Source: Lepeophtheirus salmonis (Eukaryota > Arthropoda > Copepoda > Siphonostomatoida > Caligidae). From it: a stretch of DNA of 64,000 nt. The first letter of the stretch is position 1. Each line of letters starts with the position of its first letter. The position numbers and the translations under genes are program-made. A model generated the notes under the pieces. The model made no database searches, was not told where the DNA came from, and worked only from the letters and a program-made list of their open reading frames with translations. Below, piece after piece: positions 34,261 through 46,553 of the stretch. The stretch spans positions 13,826,001 through 13,890,000 of the forward strand of contig NC_052138.2 of assembly GCF_016086655.4 (NCBI RefSeq). The letters are read 5' to 3'.

Positions 34261-36880
34261 TCTTAGTAAAATTCAACTATATGAACTCAAGTAGGAAACG
34301 AACAAAAATTGCTTTCATTTTTTCCCTTCTTTAGGAATATACATATATTATTATATAAATATCAGAGAAAGGTTAACATGCATCCATCTGATGTAATATT
34401 TATTAATAATAATGATTAATTATCTATAAGTCTATATTTAATTCTGCTACATTTAGTTATTTTTCCTCTGAACAAAGATCCACTAATGATTATAGTATTA
34501 ATGCTAAAAGATTTTTTCCCCTTCTGTTTTGTGAAATAGGTAGGAATCAAATTCTATCAAACAAGCTCGTTAAATAAGATTTCCCTGCTATGACATAAAA
34601 TAAACCTGCTTATTCTCCCTCCTCCACCTTTCCTCTTCTGTTTTTTTTAAATTTATTTTATTTTTTGTTATCTCCTTCTTTCTGTATTATTATTCCCTTC
34701 AAAGATCAACTTTTTATGATTAATCATTCAAAATTCTATTTTATGTTAAATCATCGTCACTATAAATCCAGAGAATCCACATTATGTCATTTTCTAGATA
34801 ACTTCTTTCGGGAGCAGATATCTCAGTAGATAGTATACGTGTATATATTATTTACATGACTAGTAACTAACGTTCTTTGTTCTCGTTCATTCGTTTTCAG
34901 TCCTCTCTTCTATAGCTTGCTACAGATATTAGCTGCTGCTACTACTTAGCAGCTACTAGTACCACGGAATGAACAAACATGGCAATTGCCTCCAATCTAC
35001 GTACATACGTCATGCATGTATTATAGTTTTCTTCTTTTTACGTCGTAGTGTGCTGAAGGGTTTCATGGCAAACTAACAAGAATATCTCCCTATTATTATA
35101 TATAGACTTATATAGTCTGTATAGCTTTTCACGAGTACTAATAGGATCTAGTCTCTACTATTTATGATGTCATCGTCATAATTATATTTATTGTACAAAC
35201 CAGATACCTGCTCACTCTTTCAATGTACTTTAGTATCTAACTGGAGTCGTCAAACTAGTATGTTTCGGATCAATCCTACATGATATATAAATAAAACATA
35301 TTATAGTGATTGAAAAATGATTCATTTTTGTCTTTTTTTTTCGTTAGATATTACACAGGGAATGAGTAGTGAAATTGTCTTGACCGATAATGGGGTAAAG
35401 AAATGCAGACATGGATTATATACCTTAATGTTAATGTAGGTATGGCTTGATGAATTGCAATAGAAAGTTAATTACGAATAGAATAGTAACAGCATGTTGT
35501 TGCAGTGAGATCTTACGTATTATATAAATGAATATCTTGAAAAGTAACAACTCTTACTACATATTTTTTACTTTTAAGTTTTTCCAAAGAACAACATAAA
35601 TATGGGATATAATAATGATTAGAACACATGTTATTATAATTAATCAAATTGAATCTCTGGGAGAAAGTGTCAGTTTCATTTTGTAAAATATTTATTTTAC
35701 ACCCCCTCTCCCATTCTAAATTAAAATACATACATATTTAATTAACCTAAAAAACTATTTATTAAACAACTTTTTTCTCTCTATTTCTGTAAAGATAGTG
35801 GATATATTTATATATTACAAATAAATAAATATTCAGTTATAACAGATTTTATCCCGAGGCCAATAGATAATATCTAATAATATATTTCATTTGTTTCTAT
35901 AGAAAATTATAGTAATATTAATAGTAGCATTTTTAAATCAACTTCAAAGAATGACCAAGAGATGTCCCCACAAAATAATATTCATTAAAAAAAATAGATG
36001 TCGCTATATTCATTTGTATGTTATTTGTTGCTGCTGTTTTTTCTCCGATAAAGAAAAGAAAAATAGTGATGTATTTAGTTTGACGTTATATATAGAGATT
36101 TGACGTTACATATTATAGTTGAATGTTTGATAGGGATTTCAAGTGATGATGACGCTTGCAATAAGATTTATTAAATAGTATATTTTAATGAATAAAAAAA
36201 GGTATTACACGTTTTTGAATGTGCATATTATTAAATAAATAAGTTTTGACTTTTGAATGAGATAATTACTAATTATAGGAAATATGGAACGTTTTCACTG
36301 ACGTCATAATTTGCATCATAATTGAAGGAGACACCATTTGGGGGCTCAAAGTTGATATTTTAATACATAAGTCCAACAAATTTCGAATAAGTCTTTATGA
36401 AACTACATCCAATGGCTTTATGAATAATAAAATAGACTTATCACCTGCTTGATACCAATAATAAAGAGTGATATTTGAATATAATTTAAGATATTTGTTG
36501 TGAATGAAATGTTTAAATTTGTATAATTTTTTTTTTTTTTTAATGTATGAGGGACGAAAAAGTAGGATAATTAGAGAAAAATATTTTATTCCTTCTATTG
36601 TATAACGATGTAACAACATACTTTTAATACATTTTAGGGTAGGCATAAATAAAACTAGGCATTAGAGGGATAATTTTTGGATAGAATGTAAGGTTTAAGA
36701 CCTTTTATTTGTTGGTTCAGTGGCATCCAGTAGTTGACTATTTTTCTTGATATAATTAATGAAAGAAGAGTTTTCATTGTTAACAAACTTGATTGTTTAG
36801 ACCCCCACAATGGGCAACATCAATAATACAGCTGACGTTACATGGTAATTGCTCCACAGCAAGAAGAAAAAAGAAAGAGA
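34261..36880. other. Long AT-rich spacer upstream of ERH
   Basis: No gene is seen. A GCTGCTGCTAC...TAGCAGC imperfect palindrome lies near 34930. TGACGTCA at 36299-36306 lies about 780 bp before the ERH start codon. Confidence 0.4.
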
Positions 36881-37009
36881 AGACTAGATTTGTTTCTCTT
36901 TTCAGTTTTGCAGCACATCACCAGGCACGCTGAAACAATAATAACAGAGACTTTCGCCTCCTCACCCCTTCGATTTTGGACTCTTCTTTTGAACAGATCC
37001 ATTTGAAAG

Positions 37010-37079
37010 GTAAGAAATAAAGCTACTATTCATGATTGGATCGATTAATTGCAACCCCCTTTTTGTCCCTTCTGGGTAG
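37010..37079 (+). other. ERH 5'-UTR intron
   Basis: A strong donor (AAAG|GTAAGA) and a pyrimidine-rich acceptor (TTTTTGTCCCTTCTGGGTAG) enclose 70 nt. The acceptor lies four bases before the ERH start codon. This explains why the coding frame appears to extend upstream to 37036: that extension is intronic. Confidence 0.75.
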
Positions 37080-37083
37080 CATC

Positions 37084-37392
37084 ATGTCTCACACAATCCT
37101 TTTGGTGCAACCAGGTCAGAAGCCAGAGACTCGAACCTATTCAGACTATGAAAGCGTCAATGAATGTATGGAAGGTGTTTGCAAGATCTATGAAGAGCAT
37201 TTGAAGAGACAGAATCCCAACATCCCCTCTATCACCTACGACATTAGTCAACTCTTTGACTTCGTGGATCAACTCGCGGATTTGTCGTGCTTAGTCTATC
37301 AAAAATCCACGAACACCTATGCGCCCTTCAACAAAGACTGGATTAAGGAAAAAATTTATATTTTGCTAAGACGACAGGCGTCCACATCTTAA
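37084..37392 (+). CDS. ERH: Enhancer of rudimentary homolog (ERH)
   Basis: Small, highly conserved nuclear homodimer involved in RNA processing: it binds DGCR8/Microprocessor and splicing factors, and in fission yeast joins Mmi1. 102 aa against 104 in human. Family-typical blocks are MSHTILLVQPG at the start, YESVNECMEGVCKIYEEHLK, NIPSITYDISQLFDFVDQLA (near residue 45) and YAPFNKDWIKEKIYILLRRQ near the end. The start at 37084 matches the conserved N-terminus exactly and directly follows a splice acceptor. The coding region is a single exon. An ATTAAA lies roughly 90 bp downstream. Confidence 0.98.
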   Translation: MSHTILLVQPGQKPETRTYSDYESVNECMEGVCKIYEEHLKRQNPNIPSITYDISQLFDFVDQLADLSCLVYQKSTNTYAPFNKDWIKEKIYILLRRQASTS

Positions 37393-40300
37393 TGTTTCTG
37401 CTCTTTATATATGCTCCATTTGTATTGCGATCCCTTCATTTGTTAACACCATGAATAAGATCATTGTTTGTCTTTATTAAATACTACTAATACAAGTCCT
37501 GGTAGTAGCTATGCAATCGCCCATTTCTTACCTAAAAACAATTATTAAGCAAGTAGAATTTGATTGAATTTGAGTTTTTATCAAATGTTACTTAGGTGAA
37601 TGGTTTTGTTAACTTGACGTTTTCTATTAAGAGTACTAATTGGTATTATGACTCGACGTTGCAATACAATTCTGTTTGTGTTCTTATTGTTTAAAATGTG
37701 GGTTTTTGCTATGTTATTTGCAGTTGATGTATGCTGTCTCAACAACGCTCATTTTATATGTATTAATGACGAGTAATAGCTATCCAAGTTCTTGGGTCTC
37801 AAGATTATTTCCCTGGAATTAAAAAATTATAATACTCAGCCGTTTTTTTTTTTGTTGCTAATATAACTTCAATGCTACATGAAACAAAAGTTGTAATCAT
37901 TTAATATTTTTTTAATGTCGTACTTTAATTCTATAGAGTTCGTTATATCAGTGACGATATTAAAAAAAAGTCCACGTTCTCAAATAAGAAATAATATTTA
38001 TGTGAAATCAAAGAATACATACATGACTGGAGCAGTTTTATCGATTTAATTAAATTTATTAAACGTTAATTATTCCAAAATGCTTCTTTTCTATTACTGG
38101 AACAAATGACCTGATACACCAATCATCAACACTATTTATTTATAAAAAATTGATAAATAGCTTATTCACTTCTAATTTGCTACGAATTTTATTAAGCTAT
38201 AGTGATGTGAAAAGTTATGAAACCTCCTTGACATTCGAAATTTTTTGTTGTTAGCGTCTGTTTCTCATTTATTTTTAATTGTAAATATGATACTCTTTGA
38301 GACCATTATATTCAATATTTATTGAATATAATAGATTGTTCAACATTTTGGTTCAAAGTACAATTTGACAGCTCAACTAAACTTATATTAAAAAGTAACA
38401 TTGTAAAATGTGATCAACTTGTCAATTTATTTGTTGGTCCTTGAAATGGCTTTTTCTAGTTATTGTAGTACTTGATTGGATGTATCTTGTTGGACATGGA
38501 AGTACGGCAGCATCTGGGAATGCAGTGTGCCAGATCCCACTAATATTCTCTATCAAGTATTTATTTTATGTGGACTTGTCTCTAGTTGTCATAACATAAA
38601 CTATATACAGATTTTGGAACGGCTTAGCTCTCGTACATACGTTCTTCATAATTTTGTTTCCACGTTGCCTGTCATTTTTGACCCACACTGAAAAGTTATG
38701 ACTTACTTTTAAGTTTGCAACTGGGATCAGGATCATCATCAATACCATGGTTTTGTTCCGAATTACTTTTAACTTGGAGAAAATGCGATTCATCTATTCG
38801 GAAGTCCCCAAATTTATTATGTATATGTAAATTTTATATTTCAGTCTGAGTTTTAGCTACAGACACTACATTGCCATTTCTTGGATTAAGTAGTAAAGCA
38901 GTTATAAGATTTCAAGAGCAGACTCCAAAGTGGAACAAATAAAGTTAAAAAATGGGAATCATCACATGTGAGCCCGTTTTCAAGCCCTACTGTGTGTATG
39001 AGAGTTAATCTTAATCAGTGGCTAAAACCTCCTTTTTTGTCGAGGTGTAGAAATGATATCAAGGGTAATTGATATCTTGTTTTTAAAACATTTATTTGCT
39101 TTTTGAGGGTGTCGTACAGTAGTAATAATGATTGAGGGAATTATTCTTGGAATAATAGTGTCACTGATTTTGGGATAGCATCTACCAGCGGGAATACAGT
39201 TACTCTATTGGAAGAGAAAATAAGTTACAGGTTTTTAATAACAATTCATCTTTGATATATTTGATATCAAGTACATTTCTAGAAATAGCTTACTAATCCA
39301 GAGAATATAATTAAACTTATTTAATTTGTCAAGGAGATGGAATATACAATTTCATATAAATAATAATTATTAATAATTACAAATTACTGTAATAAACTAA
39401 GTACCATCATAAAGGTTTGCTGTAAACTACAAAAGTAGCCCCCCTAAATTCCAACTTAATGGAAATATTAAGATACAAAAATAATTGTACCCCAAATCGA
39501 ATTATTTGTAAATTATATCGAATTATCTAATGGAATTAAAAACATTAAATTCTTTTTGATTTGGATAATAAAAAGTTTTTGCAACTTATATATATATATA
39601 TTTACTTTTTATTTAATGATATGAATATACAGTAAACTATTTTTGTTATATTTAATGAAATTATTAAGAAATAAGTACAATAAGAACACCATGCAACAAA
39701 GTTTAGGTCTTACAACGCCCACCAAATAAAAATCACATATATTATTCTTACTTTAACTGTAAAATACGAAAATAACCATTATAATCTTCAATTGATATAG
39801 GTTTGGACTTTAAAGCCTTTTGAAAAATCACGTCGTAGAGTATAATTTCGATTTACTGTCATATTTTGACGTGAACGAACGTTATAGATAAAAATATAAG
39901 TTTATATCAATTGACAAAAACATATAACATGAACAATTTATGATTTACAATGTTATTTTGATTACAATTTTTTTTTAAATATGCCTAATGAAACAAAAAT
40001 CAAGTTAAATGAAGGATAATATTTAGAAACTATTTTTTTAAATAATTTTTTTTTCTCAATTGCTTTATATTTTAGCTAAAACTAAGTAATAAACTTTAAA
40101 AAGATCTGCTGTAAAAAAAAGGTCGATTTCAATTGATTTTTTCCGTTTAACTTGTAATATTCTTATGAAATATTTAATAAATAAGCACCGCAAGGTTGCT
40201 TGAAAAAAGTTCCGAAATTAAATATAAATAAGGTCTAATTAAACAACTAATCAAATATTTATAGGAAGCATATTTAAATTGCAGTCCATCTCCTTCCCTT

Positions 40301-41267
40301 TAAAATCTTAATTACTTATAATTAATTAAATAATCGACTTAATTAAACTGTTACATTAAATATTAATGTATTTTAAGCTTTTTCAGAGGATCCTCCTAGA
40401 ATAAAATCAAATTCCTAATAAATACTGATATTTAGGGTTGTAAATCCTAAACATTTTTTAGCGTGCGAGTTTTGTGGTTGGTGGTAACTAGAACAGTATT
40501 TTTGTATTTTCTAAAGCTGTTATCATTGTTCTTTCTTTCTTGAGCAGATAACTTCTTAGTATTAAGTGTAATCAGAGTGTGAGTGCTCATAAATAAACAA
40601 AAGTAACACTGATGACTGTTTGACTCAGAATATAATTGATGATCGCGACGAGTAATTCCTTCCTAATGTCCTTGCTTGACGTAGAGTGGGACTTTATTTT
40701 ATTTTATATCTCTTACAGCTACTTTCCATTTCATATTTTATTAAAACTATACCTTTTCCGGAGGTATTTTTTCGAAATGTCTAAGAATTATATAAAACAA
40801 ATCATAATTTATATAACTATTTTACGAATATAAACTTAATTAATCATAAGCGAATAATTATCATATTTTGAATCATGTACATTGAAATTATTTGGAAAAT
40901 ATACTATGCTAGATAAATAGGAAACTTATTGTAGTATAATGTCTAACTTTTTTACATTATGAATAAACTATTTAGCTTTAAAATGATTATTATAATTATT
41001 TCACATTCCTCGAATTTTATATGTATATGGTAGTACTAAACTTGGTAACTTAATATTTAAGCTACTACTTGTCGATTCAGTAATAATTAATAGTACAAAA
41101 TTTACGCACAACCATCATTTCTTGTTATTAAAAAAATTTGTCTTAATATCGCTCACAAATCTGTTCATAAGGTGTGAACTCTTTATTGAAGCCCTCTTTA
41201 AAACCAAATTTATCCGCTTTATAAATAATTTTCAATGATTTAAAAATGATCGAGAATAAGGCAACCA
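37393..41267. other. Gene-poor AT-rich stretch
   Basis: No gene was recognised. A perfect 12-bp inverted repeat, ATTATATTCAAT and ATTGAATATAAT, with a 4-nt spacer lies at 38305-38332. Open frames at 38476-38691 and 40636-40833 show no recognisable motifs. About 40440-40530 resembles 42700-42780. Confidence 0.4.
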
Positions 41268-42105
41268 GTGATAGGCAAGTTATGTTATCTTTTTAACTAG
41301 TTATGTTAAAGTTAACTATTATTTTACTTTTTAATAACTAGTTGAGTAAAAGTTAATGTCGATTTCTATAAAAATTGACTATTTAAGTTAAAGTTAGCTT
41401 CGAGTTTAATTTTTGTAACCAGTTAAGTTTAAGTTAGTTAACTTTAGAGTAATATAAGTTAAATTAACTCGCCCTACCTTAAAGTTATTTTTTAATATCG
41501 AAATTAATTTTAATTTAACCAAAGTATGGTGAGTTAGTCCATTGAGAGATTTGTCAAGGCTCTATAATAAAGATTATTCTGTTAGTCGCTCTGGCTGGGT
41601 TTTTCTCAACTTCCAATGGAACGATCAAGAAAAAAATACAGATTCAAACCCCTCAACAACTTCTGTTTCGAAGCAAAAAGCAATACTAGAGAAACTAACT
41701 AATTAAGTGGAGATCAAAGAAAGCAAAAATTATATAATATCGGAGATAATATAAAAACGATTTGGTATGGAATGACTCAGTTCAAAAGTTTGATAAAACA
41801 GATAGTGTCGACACAGTGTTTAACATAATGAAAGAACTAACAGTTACTTCAAGAAAGGTTTTTTAGTATTTCAACTTAGAATAAAAAAATTAATTTAAGT
41901 TTAACTAATTAACTTAATCAAGTTTTGTTAAAGTTAAGATAATTCAGTTAAATTAAAAGTTAATTTTGATAAATAAAAAATTAACTAATTAATTTAAAGT
42001 TAAAATAACGCTGTTTGAATAATTAACTAATTAAGTTAATTATCGTAACTTATTAACTTATATTAGTTAAGTTAAATTGGATTAACATGGCCAATTCTCG
42101 CAATA
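41268..42105. mobile_element. hAT-like element with TTAACT-rich arms
   Basis: The left edge (AGTGATAGGCAAGTTATGTTA) and right edge (reverse complement GAATTGGCCATGTTAATCC) resemble the CAGTGTTGGCCAAGTTAC ends of known hAT non-autonomous elements. Both arms are full of degenerate TTAACT/AGTTAA units. The middle (about 41740-41850) reads on the plus strand like a hAT transposase fragment (KFDKTDSVDTVFNIMKEL). Confidence 0.55.
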
Positions 42106-43189
42106 ACTGACAGTGAATATTCATTACAAAAAATTATTAGAGTTTGATCAACCTTAACTTAAAATAAGTTGAACTACTTTATTTAAAGTTAAGCCAGAGA
42201 GTTTTATCTTTTTTCCCCAAATGATTTCTTATTTTTACTGTATTTGACAAAGATATTCTACATAATACCAACTTTTAATATTGCTACTGAATTTTTATTG
42301 TTTAATTTCCTGTTTTAAAATAAAAAAAAAGGTCTGGGACAGATATCATTTTTGTGGAATAAAATATTGGGCCAGATCGGTGCTGAGAAAATTAGTTAAG
42401 ACCGAACCGAAAAAATACGACCTTGGATCGAATTTCAACACTAGTAATCATGATCTATAAATAGCAGAAAAAATGGATACCTACATTTCTATGTTATCTC
42501 TTTAAGAATAAAATAATAATGATAACAGCTTTATAATAAAAAACCCTATTCAGATCACCAACTAAAAAAAACACACTCTCGCTTTCTAGGACATATTTTA
42601 TAAATTTCTGTAGTTAAATATATGTTACCCACATATATTTTTTATTTTATTGTATGCTCGTGAAGATTTCGACAATTTTCTCATCTCTTAGAGTAATATT
42701 ACTAATAGGATTTTAGCGTTCGAGTTTTTTTATTGTTAACAACCTGAACATTGGTTATTTTATTGTTATTTAACGCTTTCTGACACATAAGGTGAATAAA
42801 AATCCTCTTGAACAAACAATATATTTCAAGATGATTAAATGCTAAAAGAGTTTTATAATTAAATAATCAATATACTCACTAATAATAAAATATATAATTA
42901 TGTGAATAAGCCTTCACATGGAGTCTCTTTTAAAAAAGAACTCAACTGATCCCTTCAGGATTTATTCTCAATTAAATAGCCTGTAAGGCTCCCAGTTAAC
43001 GTTATATAATTCTTCATAAGGTATATGACAATTTAAAAAAATATATTATTATTCAAATTAATAAAAATAAAAAATCTAGCTCATCTCATTATACGAGAAA
43101 GTTATGGGACACTGTTGTCCCTTCGGATGTGAAGTGAGTTTTTTCAGGGACGTATTTTCAAATAATTCATAAATTATTTCTTACTCGCT
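42106..43189. other. Repeat debris
   Basis: About 42330-42450 is a fragment of the family at 58420-58990 (ends with AACACTAGTAA, carries AGACCGAACCG). About 42650-42690 resembles 27435-27470 (TATGCTC...AAGATTTCGACAATTT). No gene. Confidence 0.45.
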
Positions 43190-43440
43190 AGACAGCTCAT
43201 AAGTTGAATCGACGTTACTTTCAAATACTTTTTAACGACATTTGGCAAGATTTTTTTTTTTTTGCGAAAGAACAGATGTTTTACTTACTTTAGTAAAATT
43301 GTATCAATTAACTGAATACTCAAATTGAATCTCATGATCCCATAATGAAATGCTCTAATTTCCTTAATGGAACATCCTTTTAAATGAAAGGAAGCAAGAG
43401 TTGATGTCATTATAAATATTCAGGAGTGCAGCATTACTTA
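43190..43440 (+). repeat. Dispersed repeat family G, copy 1
   Basis: Direct repeat of 46095-46315. Both contain AAGTTGAATC, AAGAACA, TGGAACATCCTTTTA and GGAAGCAAGAGTTGATGT in the same order. No open frame is shared. Confidence 0.65.
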
Positions 43441-43499
43441 ATTATACATAGCATCTACCAAAACGCAGTGGGGATTTATTTATTAACGGTCGATATTTG

Positions 43500-44020
43500 G
43501 GACGTGGACTTAGACGCACTATCCTAACTCAGTCTCCTTAAACTGCCTTGAGGAGGATTGCAAAATATTATTTGCTTGTTTTCTTACTTGTGATTAGTTC
43601 CTCTCTAATGTTCTGGGCCTTCCTGAGCAGATTGTCTACGTGAGCACTTCCGAAATGTCCAATCATCTTTAGTTTCCCCCACGGTAACGCTGGATGGTTC
43701 TGAAGCGTAGCATTTAAGGCCGCAGATTGTTGTCCGGATACAAATTGTTGACAGAATACCCATTGCTTGTGATCAACTGGTGTTCTGCCAATGCCTCCAC
43801 TTCAGGCCTTTCATAGTCATTATATTTCTACACATATCTAATCGATTCTACTCCGGGGGTATAACAGATTCTTTGGATAAATGTAAGCCCTCAAGTCCGA
43901 CCTTTATCGGATGGCCATACATTGCTTGGTATAAAGTTGGCTCAATACTATAGTGAAAGCGGTGATTCTTGACATACTGAACAAACAACTGTCCATCTAC
44001 CAACTTACTTGTCTTGTTCT
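43500..44020 (-). pseudogene. Integrase-like transposon relic
   Basis: On the minus strand a stretch reads SKLVDGQLFVQYVKNHRFHY followed by YQAMYGHPIKVGLEGL and LSKESVIPPE before a stop. From memory this resembles the C-terminal side of rve-type integrases captured in KRBA2/Ginger-like genes, which have a similar Y-x-A-x-F/Y-G-x-P-x-x-GL motif. The rest is broken by stops (for example NDYERPEVEALAEHQLITSN). The catalytic DDE part was not found. Confidence 0.5.
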
Positions 44021-44039
44021 CTTGTCTATTATAGACTAT

Positions 44040-44590
44040 TAGAAGGTGTCCTTAATGCTCAATGAAGCAGTCGCGGTGGCTAATGACCCACCCTTTTGAC
44101 CAGCTGTTCACTTGCACAACACATGGGCTGGGGTGTATTATAGGATATTGAAAGGGGTCCTTGATGCTCAAGGAAGCGGTGGTGGTGGGTAATGATCCAC
44201 CTCTTGAACCTACAGGTCTTTCACACAACCTGTGGCTGGGGTGTATTATAATATAGTAAAAGATGTCCTTGATGCTCAATGAAGGGGTAGTGGTGGGTAA
44301 TAAGACACCTTTTGGACCAGATGCTCATTTGCACAACCCGTGGGCCCGAGGAATCATATGATATTAGAAGTGTCCTTGATACTCAGGATTGTGGCGGCGA
44401 TAGATTTTGATCCCCCTTGTGGACAAGCGGTTAACTTGCACAGCCTGTGAGCTGGGGTATATTATAATATATTCAAAGGAGTTCTTGATACTCAGGATAG
44501 TAGTGGCGATAGATTTTGATCCACCTGCAAAATATGTTGACTGAAGTATATTTTGTAAAATAAAATGGAGTTTCGTGTGAAAATTTCTTA
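44040..44590. repeat. Diverged tandem repeat, about 110-bp unit
   Basis: About five copies begin near 44044, 44155, 44263, 44367 and 44480, each marked by TCCTTGATGCTCAATGA- or TTCTTGATACTCAGGAT-type sequence and followed by a GGGTATATTATAATAT-type segment. Unit length is about 104-113 bp. On the minus strand neighbouring units share a reading frame encoding SIKDxFxYxIIxPSxxxVQV, giving two short open frames (44594-44364 and 44279-44052). It sits directly beside the integrase-like relic. Confidence 0.75.
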
Positions 44591-44599
44591 TCATACTAT

Positions 44600-45610
44600 A
44601 GTATGATTGTCTAAATACAATAAAATTTTTAAATAATGTAATTAATGAGGGACATCTAAACTTTTAATATAATAGGCCGCATTGCCACATGAAATATTTT
44701 AATGGGCTGCAGAACTTATTAGGTTAAATTTCCTGAATAATGGCTATATAAAACAAAACTATTAAATACAAATTTATGTAAATTTTAGACCAAATATAAA
44801 TAAAGACCAAATTGAATTTTTCAAGGCCAAACTGCTTTAAAAAAGTTAAGATGCCAAACCTATTAGAGTCTCAGAAAATATGAGATACCGTCAAATATTT
44901 TTCAATGTTTGTATGTATTATGAGCGTTCTGCGCGTTTTGATGATAATATTTTGCTAAAAAATACTACTTGAAGTGAGAATGAGTAGTGGGCCTCACCTA
45001 AACATATAATTTTACCTGACAATGTAAATGAAGTTAAAATTACCATGGACATTTTATAGATTGCCCGGGAATTTTGCACATTGTCCGCTCTGACGGACAT
45101 TTTGTTCATTGGCCGGGCATTATGCAAAATGCCCGATTTTTCACATTGCCCTTAACATATATATACTACCAAAGATTCCACGTCGTTGCTCGATTCGACA
45201 TACTTTATTCTTAACAAAAGATGATAATGATGTCTATTTGCTAGTACATCTGCATAAAAATAGGAACACTTAATAAAATACAAAATGGAACAAAAATCCA
45301 AATAATTCAAATATTTTAAATATATATATATATTTTTTAAGTTAAACAGAATATTTTTCTATAATATAAGCTATGATATTCCTCGTATTTTTTCCTATCA
45401 AGAAGAAATGTACAATAACTAAAAAAACAGATTGTTTTGAAATTTTGACAACCGTCTTTTGAAGTTTGGTATAAACTAAAATGAGGTGAATTAAAGGATA
45501 GCGCCATCTATGTGTGAAGGCCGGGAATTTTTAGCCCATGACCTATGTACTCCGCTCTTCTTTTCTTTTTTAATGAGCAAAAATGATTGGACGGATTACA
45601 GAAATACCTA
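44600..45610. other. Intergenic DNA with short GCCNNACATTTT-like units
   Basis: About 45040-45150 contains several degenerate units such as GACATTTTGTTCATTGGCCG and ATTGCCCGGGAATTTTGCA. They are similar in style to the ends of the element at 62240-62775. No gene. Confidence 0.4.
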
Positions 45611-46091
45611 CAAATTCGGGCAGAAGTATTTACACAAGTTTTGCTTACCTGAAATTTTTACACGGGCTCTTTTCAACTAACTGTTGAGTTTGCTTTTTTT
45701 CAGAAGTTTCGGTGTATGACCAGCGGTGCAAGTGATCCACAATTTGTACTCGGCCGGAAAGGCTGTGAAGGATATCATCTGTGAAAAAAAGTACAACAGA
45801 AAAACGTTATACCACGTTATGAAACGGCTGCAAGGTGGCAGGGCATCAAACATTCACTGTGCATTCCCCACAAGGCCAAAAAGTTTACCCCAAAAAATGT
45901 AACCCTGTGAGTTCTCCGTCGTCGTCTGGACTCTGCGATTAAAGCTAATGAGGGCCATATTGAGTAGAAAGAACCCAAAAGTGGTGCCTAAAAATTATTA
46001 TTATGTTATTCAGTTAAGGTTATAACTGAATTATGAAAATAATGAAATTATGGAGCTTTAAAGTTATGTGTATATACTTCTGCCCACTTTT
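45611..46091 (+). mobile_element. 481-bp core-deleted Tc1/mariner
   Basis: Flanked by TA (45609-45610 and 46092-46093). The terminal inverted repeats read CAAATTCGGGCAGAAGTATT on the left and CAAAAGTGGGCAGAAGTATA on the right. The plus strand carries an N-terminal transposase piece (VIHNLYSAGKAVKDIICE, near 45740) and, after a short gap, a C-terminal tail (LDSAIKANEGHIE, near 45930). The catalytic core between them is missing. Confidence 0.85.
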
Positions 46092-46094
46092 GTA

Positions 46095-46315
46095 TATGGC
46101 TCTTAAGTTGAATCAATGTTAATTGTTAAAGACTTTTCAACGACAAGATTTTTTCCAAAAGAACAAATGCTTCACTCAACTCAGTCAAGTTGTGTCTACT
46201 CTATGGAAAAATCAAGGTTTATCTCGTGGTCACATAATGAAATAACCAATTTCCTGAATGGAACATCCTTTTAGATTGAAGGAAGCAAGAGTTGATGTTA
46301 TTATAAATACACATA
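46095..46315 (+). repeat. Dispersed repeat family G, copy 2
   Basis: Direct repeat of 43190-43440; it begins next to the right end of the mariner element at 45611-46091. Confidence 0.65.
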
Positions 46316-46465
46316 GCACATGTACATATAGACACACTTGGCTTTATAACTATAGAAAATACTTTAGTTGAAAAAAAATGACTAACTACCAACTGATTTG
46401 TCCCTTTTTTCTGTTTCTTTTTTAGAGGAAAGGTTGCAAGATACAACACAAGTAGCAACGTGACC

Positions 46466-46553
46466 AAGGGGGTTTGCAGGACTGTATATACCTATTTTGG
46501 GGGGAGGGGGGCTTGGCAACAGCACCTCCATCCCACATTCTACGGACACCCCT
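46466..46553. repeat. Short CAGGGG-ended element
   Basis: The right end, reverse complemented, is CAGGGGTGTCCGTAGAATG. The left end is CAAGGGGGTTTGCAGGACTG. A G-run interior places it with the elements at 20085 and 24716. Confidence 0.45.

Noticed and set aside
37036..37083. Upstream in-frame start for ERH
   Set aside because: This part lies in a 70-nt intron with good donor and acceptor sites; the conserved protein starts at 37084.
38476..38793. Overlapping open frames on both strands
   Set aside because: No motif, no splice signals, and composition typical of chance frames.
44040..44590. CRISPR-like array
   Set aside because: The units are about 110 bp, diverged throughout, without short constant repeats separated by unique spacers, in an animal genome.
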